Positions 1 to 9,127 of a DNA stretch of 64,000 bases are shown piece after piece. A program made the position numbers and the translations under genes. The DNA lies in contig JAZNXI010000177.1 in NCBI GenBank assembly GCA_045593825.1, positions 1-64,000 on the forward strand, given 5' to 3'. The notes under the pieces are model-generated. The model made no database searches and was not told the origin of the DNA. It was given only the letters and a program-made list of their open reading frames with translations. The first letter of the stretch is position 1, and every line of letters starts with the position of its first letter. The DNA comes from SIG299 sp045593825 (GTDB lineage Bacteria; Bacillota; Clostridia; Lachnospirales; Lachnospiraceae).

Positions 1-147
1 GGCTGAATCAGCCGGTATGGTTTCAACTGCTTCCGGCTCCGGTGAACCTGCACAGCCACAAAACAGAAAAAAAAGTAACAAAACAGGGAGCAGAATCCTT
101 CTGCCCCTTGCATTTCCTGTCAGTTTTCCCTTTTGCCTGTATATCAT
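1..147 (-). CDS. Lipoprotein, N-terminal fragment
   Basis: Only the first 49 codons are in the window; the gene runs off the left edge. The start ATG (147-145) shares one base with the TGA stop of the histidine kinase upstream (TGATG), so the two are translationally coupled. The product has a basic N-terminus, a hydrophobic segment (LLPVLLLFFLFCGC) and a lipobox-like end, with lipidation probable at the Cys before AGS, followed by a Pro/Glu-rich spacer (SPEPEAVETIPADSA). It is therefore probably an exported lipoprotein of the same operon as the two-component pair. GerM-type lipoproteins occupy this place in some clostridia (recalled, not tested); nothing of the mature domain is visible here. 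Confidence 0.75.
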   Translation of the reverse strand, partial: MIYRQKGKLTGNARGRRILLPVLLLFFLFCGCAGSPEPEAVETIPADSA

Positions 148-1586
148 CAATTTTTATATTCCGGTATGAAGCTTAGCGGAATACGCACCACAAATACCGA
201 ACCTTCTCCTTCTTTTCCTGAAACCTTTATATTTCCTCGATGCATCATTACTGCACTCTTTGTAATGGCAAGTCCGAGACCGGTACCTCCGCTTTCTCTG
301 GATCTTGCTTTATCTACCCGGTAGAAACGGTCAAAAATATACTTTTTGGCCTCTTCCGGAATTCCGATTCCGGTGTCTTCTACCCTGACATAAAAGTAAC
401 GATGGTCCGCATTTAATGATACCTTTACCTGACCACCTTCTTTATTATATTTAATAGCATTTTCAATCAGGTTGGTAAACACCAGAGACATTTTTACTTC
501 ATCCACTTCCGCCAAAACACTGCGGAAGCTTTCAAATACCATTTCCACATTACGCTCCTTGGCAATAGGGCGAAGCCTGCGCATAACAATTTCCAAAAGC
601 TCATTGATACTTACCATGGCAATATGCATTTCGCCTTCTTTGCGGTCGAGGCGCACAATATTTAACAAGTCCGTAATAATTTCATTTTCTCTGTCAATTT
701 CTGTATTGATATCGTGCAAAAACTCCTGATACAGTTCCTCCGGAATGCCGCTTTGGCCTACCAAAGACTCCGCCAGCACTTTCATGGAGGTTAACGGTGT
801 TTTTAATTCATGGGATACGTTGGATACAAACTCCTGACGGCGCTGTTCGGTAGTTCTCATGTCTTCCAGCATGTTATTCACGGAATCCACAATGGTTTCC
901 ACCTCATAATTACCCTTTACGTCCACCTTTTCCTGCAGGTCACCATCTGCCAGCTGCTGCAGGGAAAAAGCAAGCTTTTTCAGTGGGAAAACCATTTTTG
1001 CGGAAGTTATTAAAATAGCACACAAAATAAGCCCCACAAAAAAAGAGGTGGCCAAAACAGAGCTCCTGCTGATATCATCCGATATACCTGCATATACCGG
1101 GTTATCATAAATAAAAATCACGCTTCCGAGAACAGTTTTTCCCAGGGAATCCCGCACTTGATAAATGATTTCTGTCGTGTCCTCATACATAAATTCATAG
1201 GACAGGGATTTTTCCCTCAAAGACTTTACCACTTCCTCAGAAATCATGGTCCTTCCTTCTTCCCGCTTAAAAGTGTCTTTGATAATCTGCAATTCGGAAT
1301 TTACCACAAGAATCCTGCCGTCGTAAAACTGTGCCGCCGTATCCATGGCCGCAGAAAGTTCAGCCTGGGCCGGATTGGTCAGGTAACCGGTGTTCTGTAT
1401 TCGATTGGCAAAATCGGCGCACAGCATCTGCACCTTGCCCTGCATTTCCTGCCTGGTCTGTTCCCGATAGCTGTTTACGAACAGCACGGCAACCACAGCC
1501 AGCGGTAAAACACACGCCAGCACCATGGCAAAAATTACCTGCACATGGAGACTGTTTGCTTTGCGCACCCGTCTCTTAGTACTCAA
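147..1586 (-). CDS. Sensor histidine kinase, PhoR/WalK-like
   Basis: A 479-residue membrane sensor kinase. It has a transmembrane helix at about 17-38, an extracytoplasmic sensor segment to about 175, a second helix at about 177-198, a HAMP domain to about 250, HisKA with phospho-acceptor His259 in SNVSHELKTPL, and a HATPase_c domain with N box (NLIENAIKYN), G1 (DTGIGIPEE) and G2 (GGTGLGLAI). It should autophosphorylate and pass phosphate to the response regulator upstream, whose 3' end it overlaps by 11 bp. The signal is unknown. Overall architecture matches the PhoR/WalK/VicK class; no PAS domain is obvious between HAMP and HisKA, so an essential WalK role should not be assumed. Confidence 0.92.
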   Translation of the reverse strand: MSTKRRVRKANSLHVQVIFAMVLACVLPLAVVAVLFVNSYREQTRQEMQGKVQMLCADFANRIQNTGYLTNPAQAELSAAMDTAAQFYDGRILVVNSELQIIKDTFKREEGRTMISEEVVKSLREKSLSYEFMYEDTTEIIYQVRDSLGKTVLGSVIFIYDNPVYAGISDDISRSSVLATSFFVGLILCAILITSAKMVFPLKKLAFSLQQLADGDLQEKVDVKGNYEVETIVDSVNNMLEDMRTTEQRRQEFVSNVSHELKTPLTSMKVLAESLVGQSGIPEELYQEFLHDINTEIDRENEIITDLLNIVRLDRKEGEMHIAMVSINELLEIVMRRLRPIAKERNVEMVFESFRSVLAEVDEVKMSLVFTNLIENAIKYNKEGGQVKVSLNADHRYFYVRVEDTGIGIPEEAKKYIFDRFYRVDKARSRESGGTGLGLAITKSAVMMHRGNIKVSGKEGEGSVFVVRIPLSFIPEYKN

Positions 1587-2256
1587 AATAATAGCCCACT
1601 CCCCACTTGGTATGTACGTACTTTGGCTCGCTCGGATTCTTTTCTATTTTTTCACGAAGACGGCGGATATGCACATCTACGGTTCTGGCATCCCCCGGAT
1701 AATCCTTGCCCCATACCAGATCAAGCAGGGCATCACGGTCATATACCTTATTTGGATGGAACACCAAAAGTTCCAGCACATCAAATTCCTTAGCGGTAAG
1801 ATTTACTTCATTGCCTTCGATGTAGACACGTCTGCTGCTGCAGTCGATAGTAAGATCACCATAAGCAGCTTCCTTATTTTCATCCTCTTTCTTGCTGCTA
1901 CGGCGCATAATTGCCTTGATACGCGCCTTTACCTCCAGAATATTAAAAGGCTTTGTAATGTAATCATCCGCACCGTATTCCAGGCCAAGAATCTTGTCCA
2001 TATCATCATCCTTGGCAGTTACCATAATAATCGGTACGTCAGAAAACTCTCTGACCTGCTGACAAACCTCGTATCCGTTAAACTTTGGAAGCATCACGTC
2101 TAACAGAATAACATCATAGGTATTTTCCTTAATCATATCCAATGCTTCCTGTCCGTCGTAGGCGCAGTCAACCTGCATTCCTTCCTGCTCCAGACTAAAG
2201 CGGATTCCTTTTACAATCAATTTTTCATCATCTACTACAAGTACTTTTTTAGCCAT
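1576..2256 (-). CDS. OmpR/PhoB-family response regulator
   Basis: A 226-residue response regulator. The receiver domain (1-120) has the acidic pair D9-D10, phospho-acceptor D53 in LLDVMLPK, T in VTAKDD and K in ITKPF. The C-terminal winged helix (about 130-226) has the classic ending (RTVDVHIRRLREKIE, followed by a Gly-Tyr-rich wing) of OmpR/PhoB proteins. It overlaps the kinase gene by 11 bp and follows comEA by 26 bp, so the three are probably co-transcribed. Targets cannot be read from the window. Assignment to family is firm; naming it WalR or PhoP would be a guess. Confidence 0.95.
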   Translation of the reverse strand: MAKKVLVVDDEKLIVKGIRFSLEQEGMQVDCAYDGQEALDMIKENTYDVILLDVMLPKFNGYEVCQQVREFSDVPIIMVTAKDDDMDKILGLEYGADDYITKPFNILEVKARIKAIMRRSSKKEDENKEAAYGDLTIDCSSRRVYIEGNEVNLTAKEFDVLELLVFHPNKVYDRDALLDLVWGKDYPGDARTVDVHIRRLREKIEKNPSEPKYVHTKWGVGYYFEY

Positions 2257-2282
2257 ACTGATATACGCTCCTTCCCCGGTTG

Positions 2283-2963
2283 CTATTTTACGGTTATCTT
2301 GTCTTTTACACTTTCAAATCTGGCTTCACCGATACCACTGACATTCATCAATTCTTCAATATCAGTAAACTGCCCTATTTTTGCCCGGTATGCTATGATG
2401 TCGGCTGCCCGTGCCTCCCCAATACCGGGAAGTGTCATGAGCTGCTCCACCGTAGCGGTATTTAAATTTATCAGGCCATTGGCCTGGACAGCGCCACCAA
2501 CACCTTCTTCACCTGCCACCTGCTGCTCGGCAGTAAGTTCTTTTGTTTCCGCAGCACTTAAAATGTAAATACGCTCACCGTCTTCAATACTTCGGGCCAA
2601 ATTGTGATAGGCAGAGTCCGCCTCTTTGGAAAAACCTCCTGCCATGGCAATTGCCTCATATAACCGGCTGCCTGCCGCCAACGTATAGATGCCCGGACTT
2701 TTCACTGCACCGCACACATATACCACCAGATCCTCTTTTACGGATACTTCCTGCTTTGGAGGCTGTGTCACGGGAGCCTCTGTAACAAGAATATCCAATA
2801 CTCCTGTCATTTCTGTGTCAGTTTTCCGTTGCCCTGTCAGCTTACTTCCTTGAAAATAATACCAAAGTCCGGCTGCAAGAAAAAACAGAAAAACCACCAC
2901 TGTTACTGCTTGTTTTTTTCTTTTCCGATTCAATTCATGATTCCTCTTTCTTTCAGGAGTCAT
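2283..2963 (-). CDS. comEA: ComEA-family DNA-binding protein
   Basis: A 226-residue membrane-anchored protein: basic N-terminus, one transmembrane helix at about 19-36, a SLBB domain at about 65-125 (VYVCGAVKSPGIYTL), a low-complexity linker, and a C-terminal pair of helix-hairpin-helix motifs (LNTATVEQLMTLPGIGEARA and VSGIGEARFESVKDKI). ComEA binds double-stranded DNA outside the membrane during natural transformation. No comEC or comEB is visible next to it, so competence cannot be claimed; ComEA-like proteins are common in non-competent clostridia. It leads into the two-component genes on the same strand. Confidence 0.9.
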   Translation of the reverse strand: MTPERKRNHELNRKRKKQAVTVVVFLFFLAAGLWYYFQGSKLTGQRKTDTEMTGVLDILVTEAPVTQPPKQEVSVKEDLVVYVCGAVKSPGIYTLAAGSRLYEAIAMAGGFSKEADSAYHNLARSIEDGERIYILSAAETKELTAEQQVAGEEGVGGAVQANGLINLNTATVEQLMTLPGIGEARAADIIAYRAKIGQFTDIEELMNVSGIGEARFESVKDKITVK

Positions 2964-3024
2964 TCATTTTCGGCCGCTCAGCTTTATTTTACCCAAAATC
3001 CCCGGGAAGTGCAAGATATACTTT

Positions 3025-3459
3025 TTATTTCCATTTGAACACAATGACACCGGCAATCAGTAGTACCATGCCAATCAATTTACTGATATCAAAAGAGGCC
3101 TTCTGTGTTCCAAAAAGGCCAAACAACTCAATCAAATACGCCACCAGCAGTTGAGTCACAATGATGAACATATTTGCCTTTGCCGGTCCTAATATTTCCA
3201 CTCCCTTAATTACTGTATAGGTAATAAATGCACCCATGGCACCACCTAACAGCATATATTTATTATCAATACCAAATAAGGATACAACAGTTCCCTGACG
3301 TCCGGTAAAAAACCATGCTGCCACACAAACTAATAAGGCTGAAAACTGAACAAATCCGGAGGCCACCCAAATACTGCTTTGCTTTGTAACTCCTGTATTA
3401 AATACTCCCTGGATACTCATTAAGGCACCGGATAAAATAGACAATAACATTCCAAGCAT
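3025..3459 (-). CDS. DMT-superfamily small transporter (DUF606/YdcZ-like)
   Basis: A 144-residue, four- to five-helix membrane protein starting MLGMLLSILSGALMSIQGVF and ending in a hydrophobic helix plus FKWK. The N-terminal pattern (Ser-Gly-Ala-Leu-Met plus Gln-Gly-Val-x-Asn-Thr) and the single-bundle length fit the DUF606/YdcZ half-size members of the drug/metabolite transporter superfamily, which normally act as dimers. The substrate is unknown. GGGAG is well spaced from the ATG. The gene follows the papain-like amidase gene by about 31 bp on the same strand. Confidence 0.8.
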   Translation of the reverse strand: MLGMLLSILSGALMSIQGVFNTGVTKQSSIWVASGFVQFSALLVCVAAWFFTGRQGTVVSLFGIDNKYMLLGGAMGAFITYTVIKGVEILGPAKANMFIIVTQLLVAYLIELFGLFGTQKASFDISKLIGMVLLIAGVIVFKWK

Positions 3460-3490
3460 ACATTTTCTCCCTTTTCATTTTCTGTTTCCT

Positions 3491-4144
3491 TCAGTATTCC
3501 CGTCCCTCACTCAATTTATTCTGCGGAATAATCCTCAAAAGTCCGGAAGCCGTAAAATCCGCAGGAGTCACCAGCCAACCACCATCTCCGTCAATATCAT
3601 ATCCACAAGCGAAAAATGCTGCCCATACCAGGTGGGCGCACTGGGTTCCCCAATATTCTTCATCCATATTTTTGTCATCCACCACACCGGGACTGAGCAT
3701 ATAAGGGATGTCTACCAGATGTCTTTTTGCATAGGATACTACCTCCTGCCGCACGCTTTCCGGTGCATTAAGACGAAGCACCAGCACATGAGGATACCGG
3801 CGCCACTCACTTAGGAAAGAATATTCCGAACTGGTACCAATCCCAAAGGCCTCCAGTGTAATTCCACGTTTGGCGTCCACCACCAAGGCCGCATGTCCGT
3901 GACGGAAACATAAACAATAAGTAGAATCCGTTACCAGAATGTCTCCATCCTGTATATCCGTAAATCCCGGTTGATACAGCCGCTTTCCCTCCCCGTTCTC
4001 CAAATATTCTTCCTTTATCACATAATAAAAAGTATCTGTTTTATACTGATTCCGGTCTTTATTGAATATTTGCCAATAATCCGGTGTCCGAACAAAAACA
4101 ATCACCATCAGTATAATTAATAACACCGCCATACCATGCTTCAT
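3491..4144 (-). CDS. YiiX/NlpC-P60-like permuted papain-fold hydrolase
   Basis: A 217-residue protein with an N-terminal membrane anchor (about 4-20). The order of catalytic motifs is that of circularly permuted papain-fold enzymes: an early His in FRHGHAALVVD (about residue 83) and a late Cys in GTQCAHLVWAAF (about residue 169). The segment DIQDGDILVTDS is the usual entry strand of this fold. YiiX-like proteins are thought to cleave amide or thioester bonds, some on lipids or peptides; the substrate here is unknown. A strong GGGAGG site precedes the ATG. It lies divergently from the DUF11 gene. Confidence 0.65.
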   Translation of the reverse strand: MKHGMAVLLIILMVIVFVRTPDYWQIFNKDRNQYKTDTFYYVIKEEYLENGEGKRLYQPGFTDIQDGDILVTDSTYCLCFRHGHAALVVDAKRGITLEAFGIGTSSEYSFLSEWRRYPHVLVLRLNAPESVRQEVVSYAKRHLVDIPYMLSPGVVDDKNMDEEYWGTQCAHLVWAAFFACGYDIDGDGGWLVTPADFTASGLLRIIPQNKLSEGREY

Positions 4145-4254
4145 GCTCTTTCCTCCCTGTCTTATTTTTTCCTTAAAACCATTCTTCTATGCACCTGTCA
4201 CTTAATGCATCATTATCCCATATACTATAGAAAAACCAAAAAGGAGTTTTCTGT

Positions 4255-5109
4255 ATGGCTATCTTTACCAATCAGGCAACACTTTCTTATAACAACACAA
4301 CCACCACCTCCAACATTGTTACCGGTGAAATTGTGGAAGTATTAAGTGCTGCCAAAAACGCACTGGATGACAATTACCGTCTTGGCGATGTTATCACCTA
4401 CGTTGTCAGCATTGTCAATTCCGGTGCTACTGCAATCAACAACCTTACTATCACGGACGATCTTGGAGCATATACTGTCGGAATGTCCACCCGCATTCCA
4501 TTAACTTATGTAACCGGTTCTGCCAATTACTATGCGAATGGAGTCCTTCAGACTGCACCGACTGCGTTTGCAGGTCCTCCACTTGTGCTTAGCGGTATCA
4601 ATATTCCTGCCAACGGCAATGTGGTCGTCATCTACGAAGCACGCGTTAATGAATTTGCACCTCTGACTGCTAATGCTGCCATTACCAACACTGCGACTGT
4701 CTCCGGCACCGGTCTCACATCTGACATCGTTGTTGCTGATACTATCACTGCCGACACTACTCCACAGCTCTCCATTACAAAGAGCATCAGTCCGGAACAG
4801 GTTCCTGAAAACGGTCAGCTGACCTACACCTTTGTAATTCAAAATACCGGCAACGCAGCAGCTGTAGCTACCGATGATGCAACGGTAACAGACCTCTTCA
4901 ACCCAATTCTTGAGAACATCACAGTTTCTTTAAACGGTGCTGTTCTAACAGAGCCGGCACAGTACACCTATAATGAAACTACCGGTCTTTTTCAGACGGT
5001 TCCCGGCATTATTACTGTACCTGCAGCCACCTACACTCAGGACCCGGTTACCGGTCAGTGGAACATTGTACCGGGCGTCACTGTCCTTACTGTAACCGGA
5101 ACCATTTGA
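4255..5109 (+). CDS. DUF11-repeat protein without signal peptide
   Basis: A 284-residue protein made of beta-sandwich repeats. An N-terminal unit (about 1-150) contains YRLGDVITYVVSIVNSGATA, and a second unit (about 165-284) contains LSITKSISPEQVPENGQLTY, both typical of the DUF11 repeat found in surface and spore-associated proteins. The odd point is that no signal peptide, membrane anchor or sorting motif is present: the protein starts MAIFTNQATLSYNN and stops at VTVLTVTGTI. It stands alone, with AGGAG 8 nt before the ATG and a possible TATACT -10 at 4221. The function is unknown. Confidence 0.75.
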   Translation: MAIFTNQATLSYNNTTTTSNIVTGEIVEVLSAAKNALDDNYRLGDVITYVVSIVNSGATAINNLTITDDLGAYTVGMSTRIPLTYVTGSANYYANGVLQTAPTAFAGPPLVLSGINIPANGNVVVIYEARVNEFAPLTANAAITNTATVSGTGLTSDIVVADTITADTTPQLSITKSISPEQVPENGQLTYTFVIQNTGNAAAVATDDATVTDLFNPILENITVSLNGAVLTEPAQYTYNETTGLFQTVPGIITVPAATYTQDPVTGQWNIVPGVTVLTVTGTI

Positions 5110-5129
5110 TTTCTTTCATTTATACAGAC

Positions 5130-5165
5130 AAAAGGAGCATTACCTCTCGGCAATGCTCCTTAAAA
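5130..5165. terminator. Bidirectional intrinsic terminator
   Basis: A perfect 10-bp inverted repeat (AAGGAGCATT at 5132-5141 and AATGCTCCTT at 5152-5161) lies between the convergent DUF11 gene and pduL. On the minus strand the stem runs into TTTT, so it best serves pduL, and it probably also stops the plus-strand transcript. Confidence 0.75.
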
Positions 5166-5170
5166 TCATT

Positions 5171-5815
5171 CTATATTCTATTGATTCCACGAAGTACCTC
5201 ATCCATCCACTTATCTACGGAATAGGTTTCTGTATCGAAAATTTTAACAATAACACCATATGGGTTAGCATCACCGGCAAAAGCATTGGCCTCGTCGGTA
5301 TCTACATGCATGGCCAGCCTAAAAGAAGGGCTGACACGCACCACCACGTCGGCATAAATCAGGTTACGCTCGTAACTCTTGGTAATAACAAAAACATTTT
5401 CATTATCCCGGACATTATACTGCAAGGCATCTACCGGACGCATGTGGATATGTCGCTTTGCAACAATAACACCTTTATCTAATGTAATTTCTTTATCTCC
5501 TGCCCGAAGAATACAACCCGGAGTGCCTTCGATATCGCCGGACTGGCGGATAACACTCGGAATTCCCAGCTTTCTTGTATCGGTTACGGAAACCTCTACC
5601 TGAGTCTCTTTACGGAACGGTCCTAAAATGGATACCTTTTCAAATTCGCCACGGGGACCTACCACCGCCAGCTTTTCTGCAGCCACATACTGTCCCGGCT
5701 GGCTCAGCTCTTTAACAAAAGTAAGCTCCTTTCCTTCACCGAACAGCGCTTCAAAATCTTCTTTTGTAATATGAATGTGTCTTGCCGATGTTTCAATCGG
5801 TATTCTTGGCGGCAT
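5171..5815 (-). CDS. pduL: PduL-type phosphate acyltransferase
   Basis: A 214-residue PduL-family phosphotransacylase, which interconverts acyl-CoA and acyl-phosphate, typically propanoyl- or acetyl-CoA. The metal-binding signatures are present: RHIHIT near residue 12, AKRHIHM near 120, and MHVDTDEANA near 170. It has no long N-terminal encapsulation peptide and no microcompartment shell gene lies nearby, so it is likely the cytosolic form used in acetate metabolism. It follows the CDF transporter by 19 bp with its own AAGGAG site. Acetate kinase is not in the window. Confidence 0.88.
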   Translation of the reverse strand: MPPRIPIETSARHIHITKEDFEALFGEGKELTFVKELSQPGQYVAAEKLAVVGPRGEFEKVSILGPFRKETQVEVSVTDTRKLGIPSVIRQSGDIEGTPGCILRAGDKEITLDKGVIVAKRHIHMRPVDALQYNVRDNENVFVITKSYERNLIYADVVVRVSPSFRLAMHVDTDEANAFAGDANPYGVIVKIFDTETYSVDKWMDEVLRGINRI

Positions 5816-5834
5816 AGTTTTTGTCTCCTTGTTT

Positions 5835-7013
5835 CTACTTTTTTACTTTTGTATACGCTTTATCAATTTCAATCACGGCAAAATAAACCGGATTATACTT
5901 CCATATTTTCTTTTGGATTTGGTCTGCCAAATCCACGTCGGATACCGGGAAGTCAAACGGGACCACCATATCAAAAATCAAATTGGTATGGGTAGGACCT
6001 GTTACCACACGGAAATCATGAATGGAAAGAACAGGGTCTACCTCTTTTACTATTCCGGTAACTACCCGCTTTAATTCCAATGTCTGCTCATCCTTGGTGC
6101 AAACCGGGTCCATATGGATAACTGCAGCACAGTGCAGCTCCTCTTTTAAACGGTGTTCCACGTTATCTATCATGTCGTGCAGGGCAAGAATATCGCCGTC
6201 GGCAGGTACTTCTGCATGAAGGGAAATCATGACTCTGCCCGGGCCATAATTATGTACAATTAAATCATGGATACCTATAATCTCTTCTTCTGCATTGACA
6301 ATATCTTCAATACGTTCCACAAACTCCGGCTCCGGCGGCTGTCCAAGCAGCGGATTGATGGTTTCTTTTGCAGAATTGATTCCTGCATAGAAAATCAAAA
6401 GAGCCACTAATACACCACAAATACCGTCAATTTGCAGGCTGGTATAATGGGACACCAACATGGAAATGAGTACCACCGCAGTGGCACCCATATCACTTAA
6501 GGAATCCATGGAGGTTGCAAGCATTGCCTCGCTGTGGATTCTCTTACCAAATTTTCTGTTGTAACAAAACATGTAAAACTTAACCAGAATGGATACCAAC
6601 AGGATAATCAGTATAACCGGTTCGAAGGTAATTTCTCCCGGATGAAGTATTGCATCCACAGAAGATTTTAACAATTCCACCGCCATATAAATGATTAATA
6701 CCGATACCAGCAAACCGGAGATATATTCCACTCTGCCGTGACCGAAAGGATGGTCCGGGTCCGGCTTTTGTCCTGCCAGCTTAAAACCAAACAAAACAAT
6801 CAGCGAAGAACCTGCATCGGATAAATTGTTGGCTGCATCCGCCATAATGGCAACCGAACCGGAAAGCAACCCTGCCACAAACTTTCCCAACGCCAAAAAC
6901 ACGTTAAAGATAATTCCTACCAGACCGCATAATACCCCATATTTCTGCCTGGTTTCCGGCGAATCGGTATCTGTATTCTCCTTCAGGAAAAGCCTTGCCA
7001 GTAACTCAACCAT
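5835..7013 (-). CDS. Cation diffusion facilitator metal transporter
   Basis: A 392-residue CDF transporter. Six helices span about 25-215, with the paired metal-site motifs DAANNLSDAGSS (helix 2) and the HPFGHGRVEY loop, plus SMDSLSDMGAT in helix 5. The C-terminal cytoplasmic domain carries the His-rich region typical of dimerisation (IHDLIVHNYGPG and AVIHMDPVC). It should export a divalent metal (Zn, Fe or Mn) by proton antiport; the two-Asp/Asn sites do not decide which. GGGAG precedes the start. It is followed closely by pduL. Confidence 0.9.
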   Translation of the reverse strand: MVELLARLFLKENTDTDSPETRQKYGVLCGLVGIIFNVFLALGKFVAGLLSGSVAIMADAANNLSDAGSSLIVLFGFKLAGQKPDPDHPFGHGRVEYISGLLVSVLIIYMAVELLKSSVDAILHPGEITFEPVILIILLVSILVKFYMFCYNRKFGKRIHSEAMLATSMDSLSDMGATAVVLISMLVSHYTSLQIDGICGVLVALLIFYAGINSAKETINPLLGQPPEPEFVERIEDIVNAEEEIIGIHDLIVHNYGPGRVMISLHAEVPADGDILALHDMIDNVEHRLKEELHCAAVIHMDPVCTKDEQTLELKRVVTGIVKEVDPVLSIHDFRVVTGPTHTNLIFDMVVPFDFPVSDVDLADQIQKKIWKYNPVYFAVIEIDKAYTKVKK

Positions 7014-7049
7014 AATAACTCCCTGAAATTTTATACTATTTTATAACAA

Positions 7050-9023
7050 TTACATCTTAAACAGACCTAAAGACTGCTCTAATTCTTTGGAAAGATTAAC
7101 CAGTTGTTCAGATGCTTCACGCAGTTCATTCATGGTTACACTCATGGCATCTGCAGAATCCTTGGTGCTGTCTGCGGATGCAGCATTTTCATAGGACACT
7201 GCAGCAAGATTACTTACTGCACCACCGATCGTGTTTCCGAACTCATTTAAACTGTCAACGCTTCCGCGGATAACTTCAATTTTCTGCTTGGAATTTTCTA
7301 CTTCACCTGCAACTGCAACAGATTTTTGCATGGTTTCGTCCAGTTTTTCCTGTTGCTGCTCCATCTTGCCCTTTACATCGGCCATAATAACTACCATGCG
7401 TTCCGAAGTAGATACTACGCTGTCAATAACCGCCTCGATTTTTCCGATGGAGGAATTGGACTGCTCTGCCAGCTTATTAATCTGCTGGGCTACAACTGCA
7501 AAACCGCGGCCCGCTTCACCAACTCTGGCTGCCTCAATGCTGGCATTTAACGCAAGCAATGTTGTTTCGTCTGCCACATTACGAATCATATCTAATGCGC
7601 CGGTAATATCACGGATGGAATTACTCATGAGAGTAATCTGGTCTGCTACCTGCATTACTGCTTCCTTAGTTTCGTTGTTGGAAACATTTAATTCATTGAT
7701 AATACGCTCAGATTCTGTTTCTTCCTGAGCCATTTTAGACGCATTTACATTCAGCTTTTCAACATCAACTACGATACTTTCAATCTGACGGCTCATACGC
7801 ATAATATTATCGTTGGTTTCGGATGTATCATCTGCCTGCTGTTTAGCGCCTTCAGAGATTTCTGCAACTGCCCGGATAACATCGCCAACCACATCATTCG
7901 TATTTTGAGCCATATCGGTTAACTGGTCTGCAGATTCATTTAAACGGTTTGCTGACTGCTTGATTTCGTTAACAATCTGGCGAAGGGTAGTCTGAAGACG
8001 GATAGCCATACGATAAATATCACCAAGCTCATCGTCTCTGTTCTGCATAGCAATTTCAGGCTGGGCGCCCAGATCTCCGTTAGCAATTTTATGTAAGTAT
8101 TTGCGGATGGCTGTTAAGCCCTTTACAAGGCCCTTGGAAAGAAGTACAACTGCTACTGCAGCAATTACCACAAACATCATGGAGAACGCTACAATTCCCC
8201 AAATCTGGGCATTGATTGTCTTTTTCACGCTGGAGGAATCTACCGCTGCTTCGATGGCACCTACCACCGTTCCGTCAGAGTTAACTAACGGCTGATAATA
8301 AGCATAAAACAGGTTGCCGGCAACAGAATATCCGGTTACAAAGAATTCCTCTCCGCTTTCTATACGTCCGTAATTTTCCTTTGGAATACCGATTCCGTTT
8401 GCTCGCGCACCGTTTGGATTGCGGACTGTGGTAATTGTTCTGGAATTACCAAACAGGAAAGAAACCTCTAATCCTGTTTTTTCTTTGATACTGTCGATAA
8501 GGCGGTTATCTGCGGTAATCTGCACGCCGCCCTTGGTTACACGTCCGGTTAAATCTACTACATAGTCACCCTCGTAAAGAGTGGTATAGGTTTCGTTTAC
8601 CGTAGTAGTTACGATTTTTAAGGACTTTTCAATTTCTGTTTCAATACTTGCACGTAACCGGTTTGCACTGAACATTGTTATCATCAGACAGGCTAATGCC
8701 ATAGGAAGAAGACACAACAACAGCAAACGGATAGAAAGGGTAAGTACCCTCTTTTTGTTCTCCTGAACCGGCTTTTTCTTTATTTTCAAAAATGCCGGCA
8801 GTTTGATTTTTTCTGTATTAAACTTAGGCAGTTTAAATTTGTCTGCCTTTTTTTCTTTTGCAGGCTTTTCGACCTTAGGGAGTTTCTCTTTTTTTACCTT
8901 AGGCTCTTTCACTTTTTTCTCTTTAGGAAGCTTCAGTTCTTTTATCTTTTTCTCCTTTGGAGCTTTATATTTTTTTACCTTTGGTTCCTTTTCTTTCTTC
9001 TCTTTTAACATATTTAATGCCAT
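7050..9023 (-). CDS. Methyl-accepting chemotaxis protein with Lys-rich N-tail
   Basis: A 657-residue transmembrane chemoreceptor. After transmembrane helix 1 (about 95-118) comes a single-Cache-like sensor domain (about 120-270), helix 2 (about 278-302), HAMP (to about 355) and a signalling domain with the conserved hairpin tip (DETTLLALNASIEAARVGEA). It should control CheA autophosphorylation. The odd feature is about 90 cytoplasmic residues before helix 1, mostly repeats of Lys, Glu and Pro (such as KEKKEKEPKVKK and KAPKEKK). A GGGGGG-rich ribosome site precedes the ATG and a promoter lies just upstream. No che genes are nearby. Confidence 0.92.
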   Translation of the reverse strand: MALNMLKEKKEKEPKVKKYKAPKEKKIKELKLPKEKKVKEPKVKKEKLPKVEKPAKEKKADKFKLPKFNTEKIKLPAFLKIKKKPVQENKKRVLTLSIRLLLLCLLPMALACLMITMFSANRLRASIETEIEKSLKIVTTTVNETYTTLYEGDYVVDLTGRVTKGGVQITADNRLIDSIKEKTGLEVSFLFGNSRTITTVRNPNGARANGIGIPKENYGRIESGEEFFVTGYSVAGNLFYAYYQPLVNSDGTVVGAIEAAVDSSSVKKTINAQIWGIVAFSMMFVVIAAVAVVLLSKGLVKGLTAIRKYLHKIANGDLGAQPEIAMQNRDDELGDIYRMAIRLQTTLRQIVNEIKQSANRLNESADQLTDMAQNTNDVVGDVIRAVAEISEGAKQQADDTSETNDNIMRMSRQIESIVVDVEKLNVNASKMAQEETESERIINELNVSNNETKEAVMQVADQITLMSNSIRDITGALDMIRNVADETTLLALNASIEAARVGEAGRGFAVVAQQINKLAEQSNSSIGKIEAVIDSVVSTSERMVVIMADVKGKMEQQQEKLDETMQKSVAVAGEVENSKQKIEVIRGSVDSLNEFGNTIGGAVSNLAAVSYENAASADSTKDSADAMSVTMNELREASEQLVNLSKELEQSLGLFKM

Positions 9024-9062
9024 AGTATCCCCCCTGTAAGCTTTTGCTTAAGTATTATTTTA

Positions 9063-9091
9063 AGTATAACACAAAAAATAGTTTTTGCCTA
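9063..9091 (-). promoter_or_regulatory. Sigma-A-like promoter for the chemoreceptor gene
   Basis: On the minus strand TAGGCA (-35, 9091-9086), a 17-nt spacer and TATACT (-10, 9068-9063) lie about 40 nt before the chemoreceptor start. The -35 matches four of six consensus bases. Confidence 0.55.
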
Positions 9092-9127
9092 GCCAAAACA
9101 GAAGTAAATTTGCATAAAATCAGCAAA

